Origin: Halobacteriales archaeon YIM A00010
GTDB taxonomy: Archaea; Halobacteriota; Halobacteria; Halobacteriales; Haloarculaceae
Direction of reading: 5' to 3'
NCBI GenBank assembly: GCA_025041175.1
Contig: JAKCFJ010000001.1
Span: forward strand, 186,001-250,000
Length of the DNA: 64,000 nt
Positions 8,050 through 15,685 of this stretch are shown piece by piece; position 1 is the first letter of the stretch; the number at the start of each line of letters is the position of its first letter. Both the position numbers and the translations under genes were made by a program. The notes beneath the pieces are model-generated. The model searched no databases and was not told the DNA's origin. It saw only the letters and a program-made list of their open reading frames with translations.

Positions 8050-8562
8050 TTAGCTGTTATCGTCGGCCGGAACGATCTCGATGCCGGCGTCTTCAAACGC
8101 TTGAATCGCTGCCTCTAACTGTTGGTCCCCGAGCTGATAGTAGGATAATGGGACTGGTCGGACGCCCGACCTCTCTCCGTCGTCAACAATAATCCGAAGC
8201 CTCGGAGAGATCACCCGCGAGCCAGTCGTGTATTCGACACGCTCAACGGCTGTACGGTCGAGTTCTGAAGCTGTCTGGATATTATTCATGAGCTTCGGGA
8301 GAATAGAGACAAGCGTGAAACTTGCAAGAATAAAAATGATGAAAATTCGTGAGAGTGTACGATAGTACGGAGAGGGATCTAAGATGAACACGACCACCGC
8401 CAGCACCACCACACCAATAAAGAACCCGACGAAGAGTTTGCTTTGCTGATAAAACCGTTTCAACGATCCAAATGGACCGATATCGATCTGTATGGTCTCG
8501 TCCGTGATCGTCACTGTCCCGCCACCGACCTCGATCGATGTCATAGAGTTACTATTAGGCAT
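8050..8562 (-). CDS. Hypothetical two-TM protein
   Basis: 170 residues. An N-terminal cytoplasmic segment (TITDETIQIDIGP) is followed by two closely spaced hydrophobic helices (about 45-62 and 72-90). A C-terminal cytoplasmic domain carries VEYTTGSRVISPRLRIIVDDG and ends in a small alpha/beta piece (AIQAFEDAGIEIVPADD). The layout resembles membrane-anchored PH-like (bPH2) proteins, which is a guess from topology. A second possible start (MTSIEVGG) lies 6 codons in. Composition is less GC-rich than the surrounding genes. Confidence 0.55.
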   Translation of the reverse strand: MPNSNSMTSIEVGGGTVTITDETIQIDIGPFGSLKRFYQQSKLFVGFFIGVVVLAVVVFILDPSPYYRTLSRIFIIFILASFTLVSILPKLMNNIQTASELDRTAVERVEYTTGSRVISPRLRIIVDDGERSGVRPVPLSYYQLGDQQLEAAIQAFEDAGIEIVPADDNS

Positions 8563-8630
8563 TCCCTACTTTCATATGGCTGTTTGTTTTGAAGCTAGAA
8601 AATAGTTCTGAAATCAGAATGATTCTATCT

Positions 8631-9197
8631 CTATCCAGCGCTAGCTCCAACGAGTCCCGCTATTCCTAACCCGGCGATAACGATACCTGGTCCTACAGAT
8701 AGTATAGCCGCAGCCGCAAGGACACCAACGGCCAGTACAATAGCGAACACTGCTTTAAGAATCGTATCGATCACAGAGTCCTTGTCTACTGCTTCATGCA
8801 ACTGGTTGAGCAAATCTTCTATCAAGGAGACAATGGCCTCGTAGGGGACTTCTGCGGCGTAGCACTCCGGAGTTCGAACGCACATCTCTGTCCCTGGACC
8901 TCCATCGACGCCAGCCCAAAAACACGTCCCATCTGGAGTATCTTCGAAGCCAACCCAGAGATCGAGATCGTAAGAGAATTCTTCTAAATTTTTTGCTCTT
9001 ATTGTAAGCGGGACCCACGTCAGGGGTGGGGTTTGATAGCCATTACACCATTTTCTTCCATAAATTTGGTCTTGTATATTTTTAGCCACCGCACATATCT
9101 TTCCTGCAGGTCCGGATATTATATCTAACATTGGTCGCCCAAAGTTCTGGTGAGTGACGACCGCTGGAATCCCTTGACAGTAGTTGATCCCCCCCAT
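8631..9197 (-). CDS. Hypothetical protein with glycine-rich C-terminal membrane segment
   Basis: 188 residues. Its ATG overlaps the TAA of the upstream Tat-exported repeat protein (TAATG), so the two are translationally coupled. The first ~125 residues contain seven cysteines, some possibly disulfide-forming if exported (CQG, ICAVAK, KWCNGYQ, TCFWAG, MCVRTPEC). The C-terminal ~35 residues are a continuous Ala/Gly/Ile/Val-rich hydrophobic stretch ending in GLVGASAG. There is no obvious N-terminal signal peptide. The cysteine number is unusual for an haloarchaeal cytosolic protein. Function unknown; likely a membrane-inserted partner of the repeat protein. Confidence 0.6.
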   Translation of the reverse strand: MGGINYCQGIPAVVTHQNFGRPMLDIISGPAGKICAVAKNIQDQIYGRKWCNGYQTPPLTWVPLTIRAKNLEEFSYDLDLWVGFEDTPDGTCFWAGVDGGPGTEMCVRTPECYAAEVPYEAIVSLIEDLLNQLHEAVDKDSVIDTILKAVFAIVLAVGVLAAAAILSVGPGIVIAGLGIAGLVGASAG

Positions 9198-11017
9198 TAT
9201 GCCTCACCCTCGTCTACCGCTGAGTCTGGATATGGTGTTTCTGCCGATACGACCGGTTTGTAGATGAGGTTGTTGAGGTTCATTTCCTGAGTACAGTCGT
9301 AGCCGTCCCGCCAGAACTGGAGTACGTTGGGCTCAGCCCACGTGAGGTTGCTGACGCCAATCACAATATCTTCGCTGATTCGTTGGATCACCGCTGGCGC
9401 CTCATCGACAGCGGAGACGCCGTGTGCGAGGTACAGTTCGAACCGATCCTCGACGGCGGTCGAGGTGAACACGATGCGGTCTTTGTTCGGATCCACGAGC
9501 GATTCCATAGCGAGTTCTTCCACGGTCGCGTCGGGGTGTTGGTTCTGGTCCGTCAGCCGCGGATACGGGGTTTCGAATTTGACCTTGATCGAGGTGGGGA
9601 AGATCACTTCGAGGAGATCGCCGGTAAAATCGAAGACGTCCGTTTTGCCAGTGACCTTGCCGGAGACCGTGTTGCCGTTGATCGTGGCGTCGTTGTTCGA
9701 ATCCGCTTTCGACAACTGCCCGCTGACAGTGATCTCGTAGCCATAGGGTGGATTGGCGCTGTCGGTGAGATCCCGGACGATGAGCTGCTGGTAGTCATGG
9801 TCGACATCCAGTTGGATACAGGTGAAGTCGCTGAGACTCTCCAGCCCGCCACAGTACAGATACTCGTCCGCACCGGTGTTGGCACCGTAACCGCGCCCGT
9901 AGCCGTTAGCGGCCCGATCACCACTGCTAGAATTGCCGAGCGGTCCGACTTCGAGATTGCCGGTAACGCTGAAGCCGTAATCCACCCGCTCTTGTCTGTC
10001 GACACTGATCGTCATCTTGTTGGGCAGCGTCTTCGGATCGAACTGCGCCTCGGGCAGCAACGAGCCAGGGGTGACCTCCGTTCCGTTTTTGAGCACTTGG
10101 ATGCTGGAGGGCATATCAATGGCTGTGATCTCGCCCGTGTAGGCGTAGCTGTCGCGCCCGCCGACGACGGAACCAGTCACCTCGCTGCCGTCGATGGTGT
10201 CGCCGTCGTTGATCGAGGCGTCGTAGGCGTCGGTTTTGGCCACGTCGGTCTCGACGGTGAACCCGTATTCCCGTGCGGTTTCACAGTCACAGCCGTCGAT
10301 CGTGATGATATCGCGCTCGAACTCCTGGTATTGGACGAGCTCGCCGTTGATGTACACCTCCAGCTCAGCATTGGCTTTGAGGTCGCTCACGTCGCCCGAG
10401 TAGAGGAAGCTATCAGTGCCGCCGTTGACCCATCCCTCGACGACGGTCTCGCCGCGCAGGTCCTCCTCGGTGCGGATGCTCGTATCCAGTCCATACTCCT
10501 TGGTCCGGCCGGAGATCTCATCGGAGTCACCGATCGTGCCGCCGAACTCAGTGCTTTTCAGCACTTCCCCGTCGACCCGTAGCCGGTAGTTCACGCCCCT
10601 GCCTGGCGGGTCTTTGATCGTGATGAGGTTGTTCAGCTCCTCGCCGTTCAAATAGAGCGTCAGCGCGTCGTAGTCGCCGGACCACGACGTGATCTCACCG
10701 CTGAACGTGTAACTGTCACGGCCACCACCGACGTGGCCCGACGCTGTGCTCCCCGAAATCTCGTCATGCCCGTGGATCGTGCCACCGAACGCTGTGCTTT
10801 TGTCCAGCTTCCCCTCGACGGTGAACTCGTAGTTCGTGGTTGAGCCAGGCCCCTCGATCGTCAACGTCCGGTGGACCCCGTCCGCACCACGAACGGCTGG
10901 CACGCCACCGAGCCCGGCGACGGCCGCCCCACCGACCAGTTTCAGGTACGAACGGCGGTCGACGTTCTCACGAGGTTGTTTTGTATTATTTTCTTCTTTA
11001 TCATCTGTTGGCTGCAC
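9197..11017 (-). CDS. Tat-exported protein with about five tandem beta-rich modules
   Basis: 606 residues with a twin-arginine signal (RRSYLKLVGGAAVAGLGG, residues ~21-38). The mature part is built from about five copies of a 70-95-residue module starting near residues 50, 135, 240, 335 and 420. Each copy has a hydrophobic TI..G opening, a YxFTVxGxLxKS-type strand, G-x-I-x-x-x-D-x-I-x-G and a GGxDSYxFSGEI turn. Copies 2 and 4 are the most degenerate; copy 2 carries an insert. After residue ~495 comes a non-repeated C-terminal domain with no anchor, followed by the coupled membrane protein. The modules look like small extracellular beta-sandwich or beta-hairpin repeats, suggesting a surface adhesin or binding protein; no enzyme motif is seen. 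Confidence 0.75.
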   Translation of the reverse strand: MQPTDDKEENNTKQPRENVDRRSYLKLVGGAAVAGLGGVPAVRGADGVHRTLTIEGPGSTTNYEFTVEGKLDKSTAFGGTIHGHDEISGSTASGHVGGGRDSYTFSGEITSWSGDYDALTLYLNGEELNNLITIKDPPGRGVNYRLRVDGEVLKSTEFGGTIGDSDEISGRTKEYGLDTSIRTEEDLRGETVVEGWVNGGTDSFLYSGDVSDLKANAELEVYINGELVQYQEFERDIITIDGCDCETAREYGFTVETDVAKTDAYDASINDGDTIDGSEVTGSVVGGRDSYAYTGEITAIDMPSSIQVLKNGTEVTPGSLLPEAQFDPKTLPNKMTISVDRQERVDYGFSVTGNLEVGPLGNSSSGDRAANGYGRGYGANTGADEYLYCGGLESLSDFTCIQLDVDHDYQQLIVRDLTDSANPPYGYEITVSGQLSKADSNNDATINGNTVSGKVTGKTDVFDFTGDLLEVIFPTSIKVKFETPYPRLTDQNQHPDATVEELAMESLVDPNKDRIVFTSTAVEDRFELYLAHGVSAVDEAPAVIQRISEDIVIGVSNLTWAEPNVLQFWRDGYDCTQEMNLNNLIYKPVVSAETPYPDSAVDEGEA

Positions 11018-11069
11018 TTGATAACAACAAATCCATTTCCAGTGACTTGTGGTATATGCTTTGTGTTTT

Positions 11070-11094
11070 ATAGATAATATTAATTATTATCTAT
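11070..11094. promoter_or_regulatory. Perfect 10-bp inverted repeat upstream of the Tat-repeat gene
   Basis: ATAGATAATA and TATTATCTAT are separated by TTAAT. The palindrome lies about 53 bases upstream of the start codon at 11017 (minus strand) in an A/T-rich promoter region. Its shape is that of an operator for a dimeric regulator. Confidence 0.5.
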
Positions 11095-11438
11095 TATAAT
11101 TTCTTCATATGAATCCCCGCTCATAGACGATTGGATAGCATTGTAGATCTATTGGCAGACAGTAGTGACAGACTGGGACAGGGAGCAACCACTCACGATT
11201 CTACGAGCATCAGTGGGCGGGTAGATCACGAGCAGGGGGAATACGAGCCGCTGTCGTCGAAATCGAAACGATTGCCGGCGTCAGCGTGCGATCGGTACGG
11301 ATGGAAACCCCACACCGTAACGCTCGCCCGGAGCGTCACGCTTTTGCGCCGGCCGAGCCAGAAGACAGTATGGTCGTTCTCACGGCTGATCGTGTTCCGC
11401 ACCGTCTATAGCCTTGCTACTAACGAAGAGGTGGTATC
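11095..11438. other. Intergenic stretch without a supported gene
   Basis: About 340 bases. A frame of ~100 codons from a TTG at 11131 shows no domain, no conserved start and a composition like non-coding DNA. The right end must hold the promoter of the gene at 11439. No repeat or RNA gene was recognised. Confidence 0.5.
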
Positions 11439-12239
11439 GTGACGACACAACAGCCCCGACAGCCGTTCGCTCGCGTCGGCTTCGATGCGATCGCGCTGAA
11501 ACCAGCAGAGTGCGACGTGTCCCGCGTTTCCGATTTCGCCGTCGACACGGTCGTGATCGATTACGAGGGCCGCGAGCACCTCCCGAGCGCGGACGCGCTT
11601 CGAACCCTCACAGACCGAGGAGCGGTCTACCTCACCACGCCCGTCCGCGCCGAGGGCTTCGATCCGTTGGGAGACAGCTCGCTGGTCCAGTGGATCCCTG
11701 AGGGGATCGGGCGCGTGTTCGTCGCCGGGCATTCGGCGTATCTGAGCGACACGGAACAGCGCCGAGCGGTCGCGCCGCGCCTCCGGAGCGCACTCGATTC
11801 GGCGTCCTCTCCGACGCCGTGGGTCGGCACCCAGGGCATCGAGCGGCTCGCGCTCGCCGCCGGCGGAGTCCAGTACGAGCTGCTCACGCGGAAGACGCGA
11901 AAATCGGTTCGGGCGCTTCGGGCGGCCGGCTACGACGGCGGCGTTGCGGTGTACGCGCCGACCGTCGTCTCAAGCGATAACGACGAGATCCTCGACGCCG
12001 TGGGCGGCTACGTCGCACGCCGGCAAGTGGTTCGGGAGGCGCTGACCGAACACACGGCCGACCCGCCGACCGACCACCGCGCGAGCGGAGCGGTCCGCGA
12101 TCGCCTCCTCACCGCCGCCCGGGAGTTCGCGCTCGTCGGGAACAGGGAGACGATCCGCCAGCGGATCAGTTCGCTCCACGACGCGGGGGTCGACACCGTT
12201 GTCGGCTATCCGGCTGCCGGACTCGGATCGCTTGGCTGA
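11439..12239 (+). CDS. Luciferase-like-monooxygenase-related conserved haloarchaeal protein
   Basis: 266 residues, GTG start (VTTQQPRQPFARVGFDAIALKP). The C-terminal half (ELLTRKTRKSVRALRAAGYDGGVAVYAPT near residue 150, later VGNRETIRQRISSLHDAGVDTVVGYPA) looks like the last strands and helices of F420-dependent luciferase-like monooxygenases. The N-terminal part does not keep a full barrel. It may be a degenerate, non-catalytic relative. Its last 34 bases overlap the convergent small heat-shock gene tail to tail. Confidence 0.6.
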   Translation: MTTQQPRQPFARVGFDAIALKPAECDVSRVSDFAVDTVVIDYEGREHLPSADALRTLTDRGAVYLTTPVRAEGFDPLGDSSLVQWIPEGIGRVFVAGHSAYLSDTEQRRAVAPRLRSALDSASSPTPWVGTQGIERLALAAGGVQYELLTRKTRKSVRALRAAGYDGGVAVYAPTVVSSDNDEILDAVGGYVARRQVVREALTEHTADPPTDHRASGAVRDRLLTAAREFALVGNRETIRQRISSLHDAGVDTVVGYPAAGLGSLG

Positions 12240-12688
12240 TCGTCCCCGGTGTCGCTCTCGTCATCCTCGTCCTCGCCGGCCGTGGTTTCGATCCGGATCG
12301 GCTCGTCCGACGGACCTGGTTCGGTTTTCGGGATTCGAACCTGCAGCGTTCCCGAGGCGGTGAGCGTCGCCGTCGCGGCGTCGGGGTCGACCGACGCCGA
12401 GGGAAGGGTCACGGAACCGGAACGATGCAGTCCCCGCCCGCGCATCAGGAGCTCGACCGATTCGCTTATATCACGAGTACGATATATCTCGACGCGTACC
12501 TCCGCGTCGTCGAACCGCACGTCGACGTCCTCGGACCGCACGCCCGGCGCGTCGAACACCGCGAGGAAGCTCTCTTCACTCTCCAGCAAGTCGACCGCCA
12601 GCGGCGTGTGCTCCTGTAACTGGCTCGTCGCACGGCCAACTCCCTCTAACACCGTCCGCTCGACGTACTTGCCGAATCTCCGTAACAT
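12206..12688 (-). CDS. Hsp20/alpha-crystallin family protein (GvpH-like)
   Basis: 160 residues. An N-terminal amphipathic region (LRRFGKYVERTVLEGVG) is followed by an alpha-crystallin domain: AVFDAPGVRSEDVDVRFDD, later SGSVTLPSASVDPDAATATL and SGTLQVRIPK. The IXI-type C-terminal segment is replaced by a long acidic tail (GEDEDDESDTGDD). Small heat-shock proteins bind unfolding clients without ATP; haloarchaeal members also include GvpH of gas vesicles, but no other gvp gene is near. The 3' end overlaps the convergent neighbour. Confidence 0.82.
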   Translation of the reverse strand: MLRRFGKYVERTVLEGVGRATSQLQEHTPLAVDLLESEESFLAVFDAPGVRSEDVDVRFDDAEVRVEIYRTRDISESVELLMRGRGLHRSGSVTLPSASVDPDAATATLTASGTLQVRIPKTEPGPSDEPIRIETTAGEDEDDESDTGDDQPSDPSPAAG

Positions 12689-12740
12689 ACTCCCAGTAGG
12701 AGCGGCGCGCGTTTACCAATTCTGAAACGTGTGTGATGTA

Positions 12741-12896
12741 TCAAACAACAATCTCTTCGAGCGCGTCCGAGCGACAGTACGGACAGACGAAATCGTTGAC
12801 GGTCGTTCCCTCGTCCATGTCGTACGTGTAGTGTAGCTCTACCATGTCCAGCTCGCAGTCGCCGTTCGTGCATTTGGCCTCAACCGTTTTGGGCAT
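12741..12896 (-). CDS. 51-aa zinc-ribbon protein
   Basis: Starts MPKTVEAKC at 12896; an upstream in-frame extension lacks cysteines and is unlikely. Two metal half-sites are visible: C-x4-C (CTNGDC, residues 8-13) and C-x2-C (CPYC, residues 38-41), separated by an acidic segment with LHYTYDMDEG. This is a one-domain zinc ribbon of a type widespread in haloarchaea and uncharacterised. It faces away from the oxidoreductase gene, with an A/T-rich spacer between. Confidence 0.75.
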   Translation of the reverse strand: MPKTVEAKCTNGDCELDMVELHYTYDMDEGTTVNDFVCPYCRSDALEEIVV

Positions 12897-13015
12897 ACCA
12901 CCGGCTACATTGCCAGCACTAATCAATACCGTGGCCGTCCCGACGGACATCCGAAACGCTCGCTATCCACGCCCATATTACGCACGTTTAAATGATGATT
13001 ACGTCCCAATTATAT

Positions 13016-13035
13016 ACTAATAGCTATATATTAGT
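13016..13035. promoter_or_regulatory. 7-bp inverted repeat in an A/T-rich promoter
   Basis: ACTAATA (13016-13022) and TATTAGT (13029-13035) with a 6-base centre GCTATA. It lies about 80 bases upstream of the saccharopine-dehydrogenase-like start. Position suggests an operator or upstream activating site; the partner protein is unknown. Confidence 0.4.
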
Positions 13036-13113
13036 TTGTATTTTCTTTCTGTTGCAGCAATATTCGTCGTAGTCGGCGTATAGATTATGGTAGTGGAGAG
13101 AAGTCACAGACAT

Positions 13114-14193
13114 ATGGGCGACTTTCTCGTGTACGGTTCGTACGGATACACCGGTCGTCTGGTGGTTGCGACCGCGATCGATCGGGGGATAGAGCCGGTG
13201 CTCGCCGGTCGTGATCTGTCCGAACTAGAGTCCCAAGCGTCGGAGTTGGGGGTTCCCTACCGCACGTTCGATCTGGAACGCCCCGGAATCGTCGAACAGC
13301 AGTTGTCGACAGTCGACGTTGTTCTCAACTGCGCCGGGCCGTTCGTTCACACCCACGAGCCGCTCGTCGAGGCGTGTCTCGAAACCGGTACGGACTATTT
13401 GGACATCACGGGCGAGATCGAGGTGTTCGAGTCGATTGCGGCCCGTGGCGAGCGGGCCACCGAGGCCGGTGTAACCCTCCTGCCGGGCGTGGGCTTCGAC
13501 GTGGTTCCCTCGGACTGTCTGGCCGCCCACCTCGAAGGCGCAGTGTCGGATCCGGCGCGGCTCGCGCTCGGATTCGAGAGCCTCGGCACTCCCTCGCGTG
13601 GCACCGCGTTGACGATGATCGATGGACTGGTCTCGGGCGGTGCCGTTCGGGAGGACGGCGAGATCCGGCGCGTCCCCTCGGGGTGGAACGCCCGCACGAT
13701 CGATTTCGGATCGGGCGAGCGCACAGCTGTCACGATCCCGTGGGGTGACGTTTCGACGGCGTACCACTCGACGGGGATCCCCAACGTCGAGTTTTACATG
13801 GCGTTACTACCGTGGGCCATCCGCGGGCTCCGCCTCTCCCGCCATCTCAGTCAGCTGCTGGGCGCAGCGCCGATCAAACGCGGTCTCGAGTCGATCGTCC
13901 GGCGAACGGTGGACGGACCGGATGCAACAGAACGCCAGCACGGTGAGACGCGGCTGTGGGGGGAAGTCACCGACAGCGAGGGCGAAGAAACGCGTGTTGC
14001 GCGGCTCAAAACCCCGAACGGCTACGCTTTGACCGCCAAAACGGCGGTCGAAAGCGTGCTGCGGACGCTCGATGGGGAGCCAGCCGCCGGGTTCCAGACG
14101 CCTTCGACCGCGTTTGGTCCCGAGTACGTGCTGGAGTTCGAGGGCGTGGTCAGACGGGACGCGATGGCTCCGGTATCGTCTCACGCTCAGTAG
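13114..14193 (+). CDS. Saccharopine dehydrogenase / trans-acting enoyl reductase-like oxidoreductase
   Basis: 359 residues. The N-terminal NAD(P)-binding Rossmann motif YGSYGYTG (residues ~6-13) is followed by LAGRD, VVLNCAGPF near residue 75 and YLDITGE near 100, the signature of the saccharopine-dehydrogenase-like family that includes mycobacterial trans-acting enoyl reductase. Archaeal members may act on lipid or isoprenoid intermediates, but this is inference. An ATG at 13087 would add nine residues; 13114 (MGDFLVYGSYGYTG) matches the family start. It overlaps the convergent pabC by 7 bases. Confidence 0.8.
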   Translation: MGDFLVYGSYGYTGRLVVATAIDRGIEPVLAGRDLSELESQASELGVPYRTFDLERPGIVEQQLSTVDVVLNCAGPFVHTHEPLVEACLETGTDYLDITGEIEVFESIAARGERATEAGVTLLPGVGFDVVPSDCLAAHLEGAVSDPARLALGFESLGTPSRGTALTMIDGLVSGGAVREDGEIRRVPSGWNARTIDFGSGERTAVTIPWGDVSTAYHSTGIPNVEFYMALLPWAIRGLRLSRHLSQLLGAAPIKRGLESIVRRTVDGPDATERQHGETRLWGEVTDSEGEETRVARLKTPNGYALTAKTAVESVLRTLDGEPAAGFQTPSTAFGPEYVLEFEGVVRRDAMAPVSSHAQ

Positions 14194-15053
14194 TGTCGCT
14201 CGACGAGATCGTCGTACAGCCGCGACAGCAGGCTCGTGATCGGTCCATCACCGACAGAGAGTCCGTCGATGCGCTCGATCGGCCGGATCTCCCACGTCGT
14301 GTTCGTGAGAAACGCCTCGTCGGCTGACCGAACGTCATCGAGCGTGTATCGGCCGGTTTCGACCGGAAACGTTTCATCGGCCGCGAGATCGAGGACGATA
14401 TCCCTCGTGATACCGGGCAGGATCGTTCCGACCTCTGGCGTTTTGAGCGCGCCTCCTTCGACGAAAAAGAGGTTGCTCGTCGTTCCTTCGGCGACGTAGC
14501 CGTCGGTGTCTCTGAGCAGCGCCTCGTCGGGCTGGTGGTCGTCGGTCGCCGCGCGCCGGAGTTCGAGCCGGGCGAGGATCCCGTTGAGGTAGTTGTTGGT
14601 CTTCGCTTCGACCGGGAGCGCGCTGTCGGGGATCCGTCGTGTCCCGACCGATTGGACGGCAGCGTGGTCGTCCCAGACGGGCTGTCCGTCCCGGCCGCCC
14701 CGGGGAAGCTCCTCGACCACGACGACGACGGTCGGATCGACCGCCGGATCGGGCGTGAGCTTTCCCGGTTGGACGCCCCGCGTCACAGACGCCCGGACGT
14801 ACGCGTCCTCGAGATCGTTCGCCTCGAGCGTCTCGTCGATCCGCTCCGCGAGATCGTCGGGCACCGCACCCGCCATTCCGAGCGTTTCGCAGCCGTTCAC
14901 GAGCCGCCGGCGGTGGGCTTCCCACGCGAACAGCTCCCCGCCGTAGGCCCGTATCGTTTCGAACGCCCCATCGCCGTAGCGAAAACCCCGATCGCGCACG
15001 CTCACCATCGCGTTCTCGGCAGAGACCAGCTGCCCGTCTACGTGGTAGTACAT
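14187..15053 (-). CDS. pabC: Class IV aminotransferase, aminodeoxychorismate lyase-like
   Basis: 288-residue PLP enzyme. The family start YYHVDGQLVSAENAMVSVRDRGFRYGDGAFETIR is present, the PLP lysine lies in VEAKTNNYLNGIL near residue 157, and ATDGY-type TDGYVAEGTTSNLFFV and LPGITRDIVLDL follow. Converts 4-amino-4-deoxychorismate to p-aminobenzoate plus pyruvate if PabC; D-amino-acid and branched-chain aminotransferases share the fold. Its start overlaps the 3' end of pabA by 16 bases, which supports the PabC call. Confidence 0.85.
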   Translation of the reverse strand: MYYHVDGQLVSAENAMVSVRDRGFRYGDGAFETIRAYGGELFAWEAHRRRLVNGCETLGMAGAVPDDLAERIDETLEANDLEDAYVRASVTRGVQPGKLTPDPAVDPTVVVVVEELPRGGRDGQPVWDDHAAVQSVGTRRIPDSALPVEAKTNNYLNGILARLELRRAATDDHQPDEALLRDTDGYVAEGTTSNLFFVEGGALKTPEVGTILPGITRDIVLDLAADETFPVETGRYTLDDVRSADEAFLTNTTWEIRPIERIDGLSVGDGPITSLLSRLYDDLVERHY

Positions 15054-15652
15054 CGTTTCGATTCTAGACAGCGCCGGCAGAACGTTTCGATCATGCGGTT
15101 CCCCGCGTCGGTCAGGATGCTTTCCGGATGGAACTGGACGCCTGCGTGGGGTTTTTCGCGGTGACGAACGCCCATGACGACGCGTCCGTCATCGGTGCGG
15201 GCGGTCTCGATCAGACACTCGGGCAGCTCATCGGTCACGGCCAGCGAGTGATACCGTCCGACCTCGATCTGCTCGGGGAGCCCGGCGAACACGCCTCGTT
15301 CGTCGTGGGTGATCGTCGAGGGTTTTCCGTGCACCACGGCGGGTGCGTGGCCCACGCTCACCCCGGCGGCAACGCACAGCGCCTGGTGCCCCAAACAGAC
15401 GCCCAGCGTCGGATACGACAGCTCGCTGAAGATGGGGATCGACACGCCCGCCGACGCGGGGGTTCCCGGGCCAGGCGACACGACGATCCCGTCCGGATCG
15501 AGCGCGCGGATGCCCGTAACGTCGATCTCGTCGTTGCGGCGGACGACGACTGGATCCCGTTCGTCGGGATCGATCGCGGACACCGACGCGCCGACGTACT
15601 GGACGAGGTTGTACGCGAACGAGTCGTAGTTGTCGATAACGAGGATCGTCAT
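15038..15652 (-). CDS. pabA: Glutamine amidotransferase subunit, PabA/TrpG type
   Basis: 204 residues, class I glutamine amidotransferase. ILVIDNYDSFAYNLVQYVG opens the protein, PGPGTP is the oxyanion region near residue 60, the nucleophile is in GVCLGHQAL (Cys near 82) and the His/Glu pair is in VQFHPESILT near 172. It supplies ammonia to the chorismate-binding subunit encoded 33 bases upstream and overlaps pabC downstream, so a pabB-pabA-pabC transcript is likely. Confidence 0.88.
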   Translation of the reverse strand: MTILVIDNYDSFAYNLVQYVGASVSAIDPDERDPVVVRRNDEIDVTGIRALDPDGIVVSPGPGTPASAGVSIPIFSELSYPTLGVCLGHQALCVAAGVSVGHAPAVVHGKPSTITHDERGVFAGLPEQIEVGRYHSLAVTDELPECLIETARTDDGRVVMGVRHREKPHAGVQFHPESILTDAGNRMIETFCRRCLESKRCTTT

Positions 15653-15685
15653 GTCGTTGTCGGGATCATGTCATGGGATTCGTCG

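Noticed and set aside
8796-8987. Short + strand frame inside the Cys-rich gene
   Set aside because: Shadow frame without start context or conservation signal.
9383-10582. 399-codon open frame on + strand
   Set aside because: Antisense shadow of the Tat-repeat gene; no ribosome start context, no domain, and the minus-strand gene has a clear signal peptide and modules.
11131-11442. 103-codon frame with TTG start
   Set aside because: No domain, unusual start, non-coding-like composition, and it overlaps the promoter of the next gene.
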